Shown here piece by piece: positions 17,402-25,931 of a stretch of DNA of 64,000 bases. Source of the stretch: Candidatus Woesearchaeota archaeon (lineage in GTDB: Archaea > Nanobdellota > Nanobdellia > Woesearchaeales > JAFGLG01); contig JAFGLG010000007.1 of NCBI GenBank assembly GCA_016928155.1, positions 207,320 to 271,319 of the forward strand, read 5' to 3'. The notes below the pieces were generated by a model. It had not been told where the DNA came from. It saw only the letters and a list, made by a program, of their open reading frames with translations, and ran no database searches. The position numbers and the translations under genes are program-made. Position 1 is the first letter of the stretch. Each line of letters starts with the position of its first letter.

Positions 17402-18520
17402 ATGAGCCTAGATGTGATTGTCCTAGTAAAGCCAGAAGCATACCAAAGACTGGATGTCAAGGCTGCTGAAGGCTATTTCAAGGCTGAGCAGAGAGTATTA
17501 TCTGCGCTGAAAGAAGGCCTGATTGAGCGGGGCATAGAACAGATTGCAGGCCTTACCGGGTTCTCAGACCAGAACCTGCCGGCCGAGTCACCAGCAAGAA
17601 CTGTGATAGAGCTTGATGACATCAATTTTGTCTTATCGACAAGTGTGAGGAGGACAAACCCCCAATACCAGAAAGCGATGGACAAGATAACAGGATTCCT
17701 AGAGGTCCTCGCAAATGACTGGAAAAAGGGCATAAGGAAAGACAATGTCAGGACCTATGATGGCAAGCCTTTTGTCGAGTGGGATTATCTCATGCAGAAT
17801 GTCCTTTTCTATACTTCCAGGGTGACAGGACTCGGGGTGCAGACCCAGATCGAGAGCATCAGCGCACCTTCCCAATATGATGAGCCTCTTGACAGGCTGG
17901 CTGTCCCTGTCGCGCTCATGAGAGACTTTGACATCAGGAGACCAGGCACTGCAGAGCTGTGGTACAGGGGCAGGAGATTCTATGACGATGTCGAGAATGC
18001 TTCTGTGAAGCCTGTGAAGAAAGAGCTGGCCCGGAAATCCAAGGTTACTCTCGACGAGATGCCTCCTGAGACGCAGAAATACTGGGAACAGCTGGGCGCT
18101 TACCTGTTCACTGTGCAGAGCATCCCCTCCCCAAGACGACAACCAGGAAAAGTGCATGACAGGCTTTTCCTGATACCAGAAAAATCAAAGCCGAAGGGAA
18201 GCACAGCACTCCCCCTGATACACGACCCTGATAATTACACTGCGCTTCTTGAGGAGTACAGGCCAGGAATCCAGACCGCATTGAAGAGATGGAAGAACCT
18301 GGAGGGCAATATCGGAGAGATTGTGACCTTCTATTATGGGATAGAAGATGAGGCGAAGGTCGCAGAGCAGTTCCCTTACCTGCCTGAATACAGCGTGAAG
18401 CGCGACGGCAGCAAGACATTTGTCTCAATACAGGCATTATACGACCGCATCATGGCCCTGGAACAGGACTACACAAAGAACAGGCTGCTCAGGAGACATA
18501 CGCAGTCGCCGATAGTCTGA
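17402..18520 (+). CDS. Hypothetical protein
   Basis: The 372-aa protein starts behind a good ribosome binding site (GGGGGTG). It has no signal peptide or membrane helices, and the composition is charged and soluble. The N-terminus (MSLDVIVLVKPEAYQRLDV) suggests a beta strand of an alpha/beta fold. I recognise no motif or family. It is convergent with the small membrane protein gene at 18564. Confidence 0.7.
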   Translation: MSLDVIVLVKPEAYQRLDVKAAEGYFKAEQRVLSALKEGLIERGIEQIAGLTGFSDQNLPAESPARTVIELDDINFVLSTSVRRTNPQYQKAMDKITGFLEVLANDWKKGIRKDNVRTYDGKPFVEWDYLMQNVLFYTSRVTGLGVQTQIESISAPSQYDEPLDRLAVPVALMRDFDIRRPGTAELWYRGRRFYDDVENASVKPVKKELARKSKVTLDEMPPETQKYWEQLGAYLFTVQSIPSPRRQPGKVHDRLFLIPEKSKPKGSTALPLIHDPDNYTALLEEYRPGIQTALKRWKNLEGNIGEIVTFYYGIEDEAKVAEQFPYLPEYSVKRDGSKTFVSIQALYDRIMALEQDYTKNRLLRRHTQSPIV

Positions 18521-18563
18521 CCTGGAAAGGATAATCATCCAGATTGTACCCTTGATCCAGATT

Positions 18564-19097
18564 TCAGATTGTGCTGTTGAAGCCGAAATGATATTTCCAG
18601 TTAGAATCCACGTCCTCAAGGCCGCAGCCATCATCAATGCCGCCTTCGGCAAGGGCGTTGTACCACTCTTTCCTGTTGCTTTCAGAATTCATCAGGACAG
18701 TCCTGCACTTATCCCCATCTACTATAGTGCCCCCTGTCATGCATCTGTCATTAAGGACAAAGCAGGGTATCTTGTCCTCGCAGAAATCCCATTTCCCTTC
18801 TGAGATCTTATCGTTCTTGATCTGGTTCCTGTTCCAGTCAAGGCTGTGATAAGTCATGCAGAAATCCATGATCGACCCAAAATCCTTTATATTGTCGCAC
18901 AAGGATTCGCAATTGTCAATAGCCTTCTCCTGGGTCTGTCTCACATCATACTCAGTGGAAGCTCCCTGCATCTTGGTAGTGCTCTTCTCTGTGAACCTGA
19001 AGAAAAGATTGAGGACAACCAAAGAGATAATCAACAATAGGAATAGCCCAAATATCATTGTCAGTGATTTTTCACCCTTTTTCAAAGACATGGCCAT
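18564..19097 (-). CDS. Membrane-anchored Cys-rich protein with pilin-like N-terminus
   Basis: The 177-aa protein begins MAMSLKKGEKSL and then has one strong helix (LTMIFGLFLLLIISLVVLNLFF). A short positive leader ending KGE before a single hydrophobic segment is how archaeal class III (pilin-like) signal peptides look, although cleavage is not certain. The extracellular part holds eight cysteines, including CESLC, which would form disulfides outside the cell. The TATA box TTTTATAAATCC (about 19111-19122) fits a leaderless start at 19097. It may be a minor pilin or an anchored surface protein. Confidence 0.65.
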   Translation of the reverse strand: MAMSLKKGEKSLTMIFGLFLLLIISLVVLNLFFRFTEKSTTKMQGASTEYDVRQTQEKAIDNCESLCDNIKDFGSIMDFCMTYHSLDWNRNQIKNDKISEGKWDFCEDKIPCFVLNDRCMTGGTIVDGDKCRTVLMNSESNRKEWYNALAEGGIDDGCGLEDVDSNWKYHFGFNSTI

Positions 19098-19176
19098 GCA
19101 AAGAGGGAAAGGATTTATAAAATAGATTGTTTTGAATGCCTATTTTGGCAATCTCATTTAGAGTGATAGAGATGCA

Positions 19177-19527
19177 CTACCCAATATAATTCTCAGGGTG
19201 CTCGTAAATATACTGTCTTGACACACCAATCTCGACCACCTTGCTATCCTCTGCGGACGGCTTCGCATAAAATGCGCTTATGACAATCACTGGAGAGTAG
19301 CCTTTGCATAGGGTGTTGTTCCTGTCAGGTGCGCAGTGAGAGCAGTCGCCCCAGCCTTCTGGCTTCACATTTGCCGGAAGGCGGTCATGCTCAGAGCACT
19401 GCCTGATGCACATAATGACTTCATCTAAAGAACTGGTCACATCAGTTGTGGTGCATATCTCTGCAAGCTCTGCTGTCTGTGGCAACTTGAGATCAGGTAA
19501 GCATAGCTTATATTTATATGTTATCAT
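19177..19527 (-). CDS. Hypothetical Cys-rich small protein, start uncertain
   Basis: The reading frame gives up to 116 aa with seven cysteines (for example CIRQCSEH and CSHCAPDRNNTLC). There is no signal peptide in the version from 19527. An AT-rich TATA-like stretch (ATATAAATATAAG, 19508-19521) lies inside the first codons, so the true start may be further in or the gene may be a remnant of a longer exported protein. The Cys content resembles the extracellular part of the neighbour at 18564, but I cannot align them convincingly. Confidence 0.4.
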   Translation of the reverse strand: MITYKYKLCLPDLKLPQTAELAEICTTTDVTSSLDEVIMCIRQCSEHDRLPANVKPEGWGDCSHCAPDRNNTLCKGYSPVIVISAFYAKPSAEDSKVVEIGVSRQYIYEHPENYIG

Positions 19528-19562
19528 ACTTTATCATATATTAGGACACAAAATAGGAATAC

Positions 19563-19630
19563 TGGTTGGAATATCGTGTCTGGTTGGGATATCATGTTTT
19601 GTAGGAAGATCAGGTAATCATCAGGTGATC
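19563..19630. repeat. Imperfect 18-bp and 11-bp tandem repeats
   Basis: TGGTTGGAATATCGTGTC at 19563-19580 is followed directly by TGGTTGGGATATCATGTT (15 of 18 bases equal). Just after, ATCAGGTAATC (19609-19619) is followed directly by ATCAGGTGATC (19620-19630). The block lies between the divergent genes at 19527 and 19710, where regulator-binding sites would be expected. Confidence 0.7.
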
Positions 19631-19709
19631 ATTTATCAGCTGAAACCAATGCCCTGATCCAGCCTTGATTTAAGAAAGATATATAAATCAACGCCCAATA
19701 AAGTGCTCT

Positions 19710-20273
19710 ATGGAACAAAAATTCATCATATTGTTGCCATGCATTTTTCTGATTGCAGTTATCATTGCCGGCTGCGGGCATTCCGGGGATCGGGATGTGG
19801 AGCAGCCTGCTCTCCCTGATGAAGGACCCGGAGCTTATGATGCACCTGGGGCCGAACCTGAGCCAGACACAGGGACAGCAGAGGCTGATGAAACAGAATC
19901 AACAGAACCAGAAGAGCCTGCTGCTGATATTGAAGTGAGACTGACAAAAGAGAAGACCATGATCCCGTCTAAGCTGACCATCAGCAAAGGCACAACTGTC
20001 CGGTTCTTCAATGAAGAGGAGAAATATAATCATAACCTGATAATACATCTTGCGGATGTGAAAGTGACGTCGAAAGATGACATAGTGATCCAGAGCGGAA
20101 ATTTCGGGCCGGGAGAAACATGGGAATTCGAGTTCGAAGAGTCAGGCATCTACACTATCAAGGACATCTACTCAGGCACAATGAGAGGCGAGATAACAGC
20201 AGAGGTTGTCGCCGGGGGATTCATGGAGCTCTACAATTCAGCAGAAGAGATCAGCAAGGTCTTTGTCAGATAA
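19710..20273 (+). CDS. Cupredoxin-like lipoprotein
   Basis: The 187-aa protein has a lipoprotein signal with lipobox IIAGC at about residue 22, a 45-residue acidic Glu/Pro/Thr linker, and then a cupredoxin-like beta-sandwich: the ISKGTTVRFFNEEEKYNHNL strand pair and a GETWEFEFEESGIYTIKD hairpin. Typical blue-copper proteins bind Cu through His, Cys, His and Met. Here one His is present, but the usual YxCxxH...M loop reads YTIKDIYSGTM, with no Cys or His. It is probably anchored outside the membrane and may not bind type 1 copper. A TATA box at 19678-19688 (GATATATAAAT) fits a leaderless ATG at 19710. Confidence 0.75.
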   Translation: MEQKFIILLPCIFLIAVIIAGCGHSGDRDVEQPALPDEGPGAYDAPGAEPEPDTGTAEADETESTEPEEPAADIEVRLTKEKTMIPSKLTISKGTTVRFFNEEEKYNHNLIIHLADVKVTSKDDIVIQSGNFGPGETWEFEFEESGIYTIKDIYSGTMRGEITAEVVAGGFMELYNSAEEISKVFVR

Positions 20274-20309
20274 ACCATCTAAACCCCAAAATTATCAAAA
20301 TTATCTTAA

Positions 20310-21041
20310 CTATCTCCTCATCATATCCCATATGGCTTCCCCAATAGCCTGCCTCGTTTCTCTGCAAAGCTTGACTGCAGTATCTTTACTATCATCTTGT
20401 GGATGGAGTGCCGGAAGTATCCTGAGATGGATTGTGCCAGGAGTGACATCCAGGCTTTTTTTAGGAAGTATGCCTGCTGCCCCGTATGAAGCAACAGGGA
20501 TTATTGCCAGACCTGCCCTTGCTGCAAGATTGAAGGCTCCCATCCTGAAATCACTCATGGAATAATCTCTTGAGGAGCTTCTGGTGCCTTCAGGGAACAT
20601 CACGAGATAATATGATTCAGGATCCGGGTCCTCCCCCATCCGGCGCACTGCGTCTTCAAGACTGCTGTAAGCCTGGCGTGGATTTGACCTGTCTATGATC
20701 GGCATCCCTACAGCATGCATCCCCTGCCCAAAAATTGGGATGTGAAATAGCTCCTTCTTTGTGCCGAAATACTTCCTTCCAGGAAACATGAGGAGAGCAG
20801 GGATGTCAAGCAGAGAAGTGTGGTTCTGGCAGATGATGCCAGGTCCGCGGACGAGATCATCAATCCCATCAACCTCAACATGCACACGGAGCATATCAAG
20901 GACCCTCTTTGAGAAAGTGAAGGCATGCTCATACACATCCTGCGGTGTGACACCCTCTTTGAAGGAATCAGATCTGATTCTTGCGACAGCATCAATAACA
21001 TAGTATGCAGCCATAGCGGCCTGATAAGTCTTCTTGAGCAT
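20310..21041 (-). CDS. PlsC-type 1-acylglycerol-3-phosphate acyltransferase
   Basis: The 243-aa protein carries the LPLAT acyltransferase motifs in order: NHTSLLD (HX4D catalytic motif, near residue 91) and FPEGTRS (near 150). The N-terminus has a short hydrophobic helix. The bacterial enzyme adds the second acyl chain to lysophosphatidic acid at the inner face of the membrane. Archaeal membranes use ether-linked isoprenoids, so the role here is not obvious; acylation of another lipid or scavenged lysolipid is possible. The gene is monocistronic with a GCATAAATATC TATA box upstream. Confidence 0.85.
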   Translation of the reverse strand: MLKKTYQAAMAAYYVIDAVARIRSDSFKEGVTPQDVYEHAFTFSKRVLDMLRVHVEVDGIDDLVRGPGIICQNHTSLLDIPALLMFPGRKYFGTKKELFHIPIFGQGMHAVGMPIIDRSNPRQAYSSLEDAVRRMGEDPDPESYYLVMFPEGTRSSSRDYSMSDFRMGAFNLAARAGLAIIPVASYGAAGILPKKSLDVTPGTIHLRILPALHPQDDSKDTAVKLCRETRQAIGEAIWDMMRR

Positions 21042-21156
21042 AATGCGGGGTAAAGAATGAGATATTTATGCTTTGCTATTGGTCTGATCAACATGGTTAT
21101 AAGAAGATAAAGAAATCATTGCCTTTTCCTGCTTTTCATCGAGAAAAGCACAAGAG

Positions 21157-21657
21157 TCATTTTATCATATCTGCGACTGCTGCGCTCATTGAAGCAGGGA
21201 AGGTCACAATGATTACTCTCTTGACTGCAAGGATCCAGTCAGTGCTCCAAGGGGCCCTCTGGATAAGGGTCAACAATATAGCGACGACAAAAAATGAGAA
21301 CACATATGTGAAGATGACCCTCTTGAGGAATTCTTTCCAATGGTCACCCATCTTGTTCTTATAATAATTGTAATAGACAAATGAAGCAATGAACATCAAT
21401 GAGATTGCCAGAAAACCTGTGATATTCCTCAAAGGCAATGATGCTGCAAGATTCCAGACCTCTTCTGTTAAACCAACCGGAATCGCTAATATCGAAGCCC
21501 CTATCATGACCTGCAGCATATCCTTAGGCCTGAACCTGATCATCAACGGAGTGATGAACTTATGCAGTATGTGACCTTTTTCATCACGGACTGTGACAAC
21601 CTCCTTGAACTGGTTGCCGGCCATGACAACTTCTTTCTTAATCTTGGTTTTTCTCAT
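21157..21657 (-). CDS. DUF2391-like integral membrane protein
   Basis: The 166-aa protein has about four membrane helices (DMLQVMIGASILAIPVGL, FLAISLMFIASFVYY, VIFTYVFSFFVVAILL, VIIVTFPASMSAAVAD). The pattern resembles the DUF2391 integral membrane family, whose function is unknown. It is the third gene of a small operon; GTGATATC upstream of ATG 21657 overlaps the stop region of the lipoprotein gene (4-base gap). Confidence 0.65.
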   Translation of the reverse strand: MRKTKIKKEVVMAGNQFKEVVTVRDEKGHILHKFITPLMIRFRPKDMLQVMIGASILAIPVGLTEEVWNLAASLPLRNITGFLAISLMFIASFVYYNYYKNKMGDHWKEFLKRVIFTYVFSFFVVAILLTLIQRAPWSTDWILAVKRVIIVTFPASMSAAVADMIK

Positions 21658-21661
21658 GATA

Positions 21662-22303
21662 TCACTGGTTCAGTGCCACATAAAGCATGAATTGGCCGCT
21701 GTCTTTTGACAGCTTCCCGCTAGTGATCTCTTTGCTCACCTTGGTAAAATGACCAGAGGAGCATGCTCCTTTCACATACCATTCAACAGACCGAATGCTG
21801 CAAGCCTCACAAGGGTTCTGATAATCCAATCCGCCAGAACCGCAAACCTTATCTTCCTCACCTTCACATATCTCTGGCCTTGGAGAAGTGCAGTAATAAA
21901 CAGGAACAACACCCTCTGATATGAGGACTTCAAAATCCTTGATAGGCCGCTGTTTGAGCTCATTCCACTCATTGTCAATAATGGCCTGGATGACCCCACC
22001 ATTCTGGATGACAACATCCATTATGTGAGGTGTGATGACCTGCGCGACCACCTGACCAGACCTATCACCATAGCCGGCGTGGGAGGAATCGAAAGAGAAA
22101 ATGAAAAGGAAGCAGTTGTCGCATCCCAAGACCTTTGATTCCTCCAAGACCAGATCCTGCCCATCAAACCCGTATGTCTGGCTGCCCAAAACATAAAGTC
22201 TTGCCTTTTCCCTGCTGTCATCCAAGCTGTAGCTTCTCGGTACCGGGGCACATGCTGCCAAGACGAGTGAGCATATAATAATGCAGATCGCCAAAGACCT
22301 CAT
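21662..22303 (-). CDS. Lipoprotein with a Kazal-type domain
   Basis: The 213-aa protein has a lipoprotein signal (lipobox LAAC near residue 17). Near residues 140-185 six cysteines are spaced C-7-C-7-C-10-C-2-C-12-C and include VCGSGGLDYQNPC. This is the Kazal serine-protease-inhibitor pattern (family consensus VCGSDGxTYxNxC). The other half has no recognised domain. If the Kazal domain is active, the protein would block serine proteases at the cell surface; Kazal-like modules also serve as plain structural disulfide domains. It is in an operon with two membrane proteins. Confidence 0.78.
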   Translation of the reverse strand: MRSLAICIIICSLVLAACAPVPRSYSLDDSREKARLYVLGSQTYGFDGQDLVLEESKVLGCDNCFLFIFSFDSSHAGYGDRSGQVVAQVITPHIMDVVIQNGGVIQAIIDNEWNELKQRPIKDFEVLISEGVVPVYYCTSPRPEICEGEEDKVCGSGGLDYQNPCEACSIRSVEWYVKGACSSGHFTKVSKEITSGKLSKDSGQFMLYVALNQ

Positions 22304-22306
22304 CTT

Positions 22307-22522
22307 CTATCTCCTTAATGCAGAACCAACAATAGCTGCTGCCGTGACAATACCTGCTGTCATCACAACTGTGTTACCAGCCACATTACCTAATCCGGCC
22401 CATCTTGCACCTATCTTGACCATCCACACCGTAAGCATGAAGTACACGATGCCCAAGAGTATCATGAAGACAGACGCAAGAAGTGTCACACCGATACCCT
22501 TCATAGTATCAACAAACGACAT
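22307..22522 (-). CDS. Small membrane protein
   Basis: The 71-aa protein starts at ATG 22522 behind GAGGTGATCT. Two membrane helices (VTLLASVFMILLGIVYFML and NTVVMTAGIVTAAAIVGSAL) make up nearly all of it. An in-frame extension upstream of the ribosome binding site is not supported. First gene of the three-gene operon ending at 21157; function unknown. Confidence 0.7.
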   Translation of the reverse strand: MSFVDTMKGIGVTLLASVFMILLGIVYFMLTVWMVKIGARWAGLGNVAGNTVVMTAGIVTAAAIVGSALRR

Positions 22523-22638
22523 ATAGATCACCTCAAAAGCATCTAGGAACCGGTTATTTATATAATTGACCCAAATCATCCAATAAATTGAGAGAATATT
22601 TATAAATTCTGACTGCAAACAATGATCTGGGAGTCGAT

Positions 22639-23682
22639 ATGAGCCAATATATTTTCAAATATGCACTAGCATTGCTCAGCATAATATTCATAGGCCTTGT
22701 TGACTTTTATTCCGGGTATCTGATCGGTTTCTCAATCTTCTATCTCATCCCCATCATATTCATCGCCCTGAATCATGGCAGGAACAAATCCACAGCATCA
22801 GCAATATTCGCAGCTTTTGTCTGGGGTGTGGCAGAATTCTATCACCCGGAGGTGCCCATAGCTTACACAATATGGAACTCCTTTGTGCGATTGGCCATAT
22901 TCATCATTATATCCCTGACTGTGAACCGACTCAAGGAGAATATCGAGAATGAGAAGAAGCAGAAAGAGAAGCTTGACGAGCTCAACAAGCTGAAGAACAA
23001 ATTCCTGGGCATAGCAGCACATGACCTGCGAAATCCTATGGGTATCATCAAAATGTATTCAGCCATCTTGCTGAGCAAGGATATCAAGAGTCTCACTGAG
23101 GAGCAGAGAAGGTTCATAAAAACAATAGATGAGCAAAGCAATTTCACGCTCAGGCTCGTAGATGACCTCCTGGACTATTCGAAGATCGAAGCCGGCAAGA
23201 TAGATCTTCAGCTGGCAGAGCAGGATTATGCAGAGATGCTGACCGGCATCGTCAGCCTTAACAAGACATTTGCCGGAATCAAAAAGATCGAGCTAAACCT
23301 GGACATCAAAGATAAGCTGCCCCATATCATGATCGACAAGAGCAAGATCAATCAAGTCCTAAACAATCTGGTGATGAATGCCATAAACTATTCAAATGAG
23401 AACACCAAGATAATCATTGTAGTGGAAAAGCAGAAAAATTCGGTCTTGACCAATGTCATTGACCAGGGCGCCGGGATACACAAGAAGGACCTCAAGACCA
23501 TATTCGAAGAATTCGTCAGCGGAAAGAACCAGACAAGGACCATAGAGAAAAGCACAGGCCTCGGCCTTGCAATTGCCAAGAAGATAATCGAAAGCCACAA
23601 TGGAAAAATAGGTGTCAAGAGCAGTCCTGGCAAGGGGTCAACCTTCTATTTCACATTACCAATAAAAGAGCATTCAAACTGA
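22639..23682 (+). CDS. Membrane sensor histidine kinase
   Basis: The 347-aa protein has three to four N-terminal membrane helices (residues 5-90) resembling a small integral sensing domain, a short coiled coil (about 95-118), then a HisKA domain with H-box AAHDLRNPM (phosphorylated His near 131) and an ATPase domain with N-box [12 protein letters not shown]1 DQGAGI and G2 [11 protein letters not shown]. All catalytic boxes are intact. There is no PAS domain and no response regulator in the window, so its partner is unknown. The promoter TATA is near 22597-22608 (ATATTTATAAAT). Confidence 0.93.
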   Translation: MSQYIFKYALALLSIIFIGLVDFYSGYLIGFSIFYLIPIIFIALNHGRNKSTASAIFAAFVWGVAEFYHPEVPIAYTIWNSFVRLAIFIIISLTVNRLKENIENEKKQKEKLDELNKLKNKFLGIAAHDLRNPMGIIKMYSAILLSKDIKSLTEEQRRFIKTIDEQSNFTLRLVDDLLDYSKIEAGKIDLQLAEQDYAEMLTGIVSLNKTFAGIKKIELNLDIKDKLPHIMIDKSKINQVLNNLVMNAINYSNENTKIIIVVEKQKNSVLTNVIDQGAGIHKKDLKTIFEEFVSGKNQTRTIEKSTGLGLAIAKKIIESHNGKIGVKSSPGKGSTFYFTLPIKEHSN

Positions 23683-23685
23683 TAC

Positions 23686-24948
23686 TCATTCATATCTCAG
23701 CGCATCAACCGGCCTCAGCTTAGAGGCCCTGTACGCGGGTATGACCCCTGCTATTACACCAATGACTATCGAGAATGCAAATGCGAATATCAAGAGCTCT
23801 GGGGACAATGCTGTTGAGCTGAACATCCTCGTAAAACCTCCTCCGGGGCCGCCACCATTTGACACCCCTGAGACCAATAAGCTTATGTAACCTGATGCGA
23901 CTGAACCGAGAATCACACCCCCGAGACCGCCGACAAAGCCGATCATACCAGAGTTTATCAGGAAAATCATCAATATATCCCTGTTCTTCGCTCCTATGGC
24001 TTTCATCACACCAATCTCCTTTGTCTTCTCAAGGACTGAAGTGAACATGGTATTAGAGATGCCGACTGCACCGACAACCAATGAGATGGCAGCAATGGCG
24101 CCTAAGAATATGGACATGGTGTTGAGTGTCTCAGATATGGTGCTCCTGAGATTAGCAGACGATAAAATGCTGAAATCCTTGTCGTCAGCCTTCAATATCC
24201 CCCTTGACAGCATCAGTTTCTTCTCTATAGCGGCCTCTGTCTCATTCACCTTATCGACGTCGGCAACCTTGACAGTTATAGAGCTCACTTCATCATCCTC
24301 GATGTCATCAAGCATATCCCTTGCCGGATTTAGGGGGATTATAACTGCATTATCATTATATCCCTCCTTCAATATGCCGACGACCTTGAAGATCTTACCT
24401 TCCAAGGCAATCTGCCTGTTCAGCTGGACTTCCTTATCAAAGAAAGTGGTGGCTCTCCTATGGCCCAGTACGACCGAATAGGCATCTCCCTGAGTGAGAT
24501 ATCTCCCGGATCCAAGCTCATCAGTGGTCATATCCTTCCAGACAACAGTATCGACACCTGTGACAGTCACATCTCCTGTCTCCCCCAGGTATTTCATCTT
24601 TGCACTGCCTGAAACCTGCCCCATGACAATCTTCACATTCGGAATGGTTCTAATCGCCAAAATATCCTTCTCTGTAAGAGGATCCTGATCAGTGCCTGAT
24701 GCTACCCCAAAATTCCCGCCCGGCCCCCTGAATCCGCTTGCCCTGGAAAAACCAGGAGAGATGGTCAAAAGATCAGCGCCGAGATCACTGAAGCGGGATT
24801 CAAGATTCTGCTTAGCACCCTGGCTCACTGATACGATCGAGACCACAGCGGCAATGCCGATGATAATGCCTATTATGGTAAGCCAACTCCTGAGCTTACT
24901 ATGAGCCAGGATGTTCCATGCAAGTTGGACTATCTTCCTGAGCCTCAT
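23686..24948 (-). CDS. MacB/FtsX-type ABC transporter permease
   Basis: The 420-aa protein has the MacB layout: a first membrane helix after SKLRSWLTIIGIIIGIAAVV, a large extracellular MacB-PCD domain (about 45-270), and three C-terminal helices in the FtsX domain (SNTMFTSVLEKTKEIGVMKA is the conserved cytoplasmic motif). It ends the three-gene operon with the ATPase (25928) and the surface protein (24945), each overlapping by 4 bases. MacB-type systems work as mechanotransmission exporters for peptides, lipoproteins or toxins rather than as channels. Confidence 0.92.
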   Translation of the reverse strand: MRLRKIVQLAWNILAHSKLRSWLTIIGIIIGIAAVVSIVSVSQGAKQNLESRFSDLGADLLTISPGFSRASGFRGPGGNFGVASGTDQDPLTEKDILAIRTIPNVKIVMGQVSGSAKMKYLGETGDVTVTGVDTVVWKDMTTDELGSGRYLTQGDAYSVVLGHRRATTFFDKEVQLNRQIALEGKIFKVVGILKEGYNDNAVIIPLNPARDMLDDIEDDEVSSITVKVADVDKVNETEAAIEKKLMLSRGILKADDKDFSILSSANLRSTISETLNTMSIFLGAIAAISLVVGAVGISNTMFTSVLEKTKEIGVMKAIGAKNRDILMIFLINSGMIGFVGGLGGVILGSVASGYISLLVSGVSNGGGPGGGFTRMFSSTALSPELLIFAFAFSIVIGVIAGVIPAYRASKLRPVDALRYE

Positions 24949-25931
24949 CGTTTCTTCTTCCTGGCCTCCTCCTCTTCCTTAAGCAGCCTTCTTTCCCTGA
25001 TCCAGGAAATGCCTTTCCAGACGATGAACAAAGCTGCGATGATGATGAGCCAGAACCACCATTGCTGATAGATAGAGGTCTGTGTTGCCGTCGTCATCCC
25101 CCTCTGGCTGAAATTCTGCCTGGACATTCCGTTCGGCAGGGTTCCATTGAAAGAGTAATCTGCAGCAGGGTAAGACACCTCTTTTGTGACGCTCCTGCGT
25201 TCACCGAAAAGATCAGTATAATCTATCTGCACCCTCAACATACTGCCTTCAGCGCCTCTCCTGCGGTTGATCCCGAAACCTACCATAGTATAATCCCCAT
25301 TCTCAAGATTGCCGACCATCTGACCATCAGTTCCATCCACTGTGAAATCAGGCTGTTCGGGGATCCTCACAATAACCGAATATGCGACATTCTTTCCGAC
25401 ATTGGCGATTGCGATAGATGCCTCATCATCACTGACCTCCTGGATCACCATGTCAAAATCAGTCTGGGCATCTGCCAATGTTATGTCAAACTCCTTATAG
25501 AGCCAATGATTCTCCTTGCCGTCGATGCTGTATTCAAGCTTCAGTTCATTGGTGCCCTTGACAGCATCCTTATCAACCCTGACCTTGTATTCGAGGATAA
25601 CCGGTCTTCCGGGGATGAGGCTCCCAAACTCCCTTACAGAATTTTCATTAGAATCCAATGAGAAAGGATATTCCGGCGCAAGCCTGAAAATTGCATCCTG
25701 TGTAACCTCAGATCCCACATTCTCTGCCTGTATCCAGACCGTGACATACTCACCCGGATTAACAGGATATGGCTCATACTTGAGCTTGCTGATCTGGATA
25801 TGCGACAGAGAATCACCGGAACGGAATGTCTTGAATGTCGTGAAGTTTATCTCGAGCTCTGCAGCCGAGGAGAAACCAACAGCTATCAGCATAATAAACA
25901 CAAAGAACAATACGAAACCAGCCTTCTTCAT
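24945..25931 (-). CDS. Membrane-anchored COG1361-like extracellular protein, partner of the MacB-like exporter
   Basis: The 328-aa protein has a signal peptide, two NEW3/CARDB-like beta-sandwich modules (starting near SKLKYEPYPVNPGEYV and VIQEVSDDEASIAI) and one C-terminal membrane helix (QWWFWLIIIAALFIVW) followed by a positively charged tail. It sits between the ATPase and permease genes with 4-base overlaps on both sides, so it is made in step with them. Its place in the operon is that of the periplasmic adaptor (MacA) in Gram-negative bacteria, but the fold is different. It could gather substrate outside a single-membrane cell. Confidence 0.82.
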   Translation of the reverse strand: MKKAGFVLFFVFIMLIAVGFSSAAELEINFTTFKTFRSGDSLSHIQISKLKYEPYPVNPGEYVTVWIQAENVGSEVTQDAIFRLAPEYPFSLDSNENSVREFGSLIPGRPVILEYKVRVDKDAVKGTNELKLEYSIDGKENHWLYKEFDITLADAQTDFDMVIQEVSDDEASIAIANVGKNVAYSVIVRIPEQPDFTVDGTDGQMVGNLENGDYTMVGFGINRRRGAEGSMLRVQIDYTDLFGERRSVTKEVSYPAADYSFNGTLPNGMSRQNFSQRGMTTATQTSIYQQWWFWLIIIAALFIVWKGISWIRERRLLKEEEEARKKKR

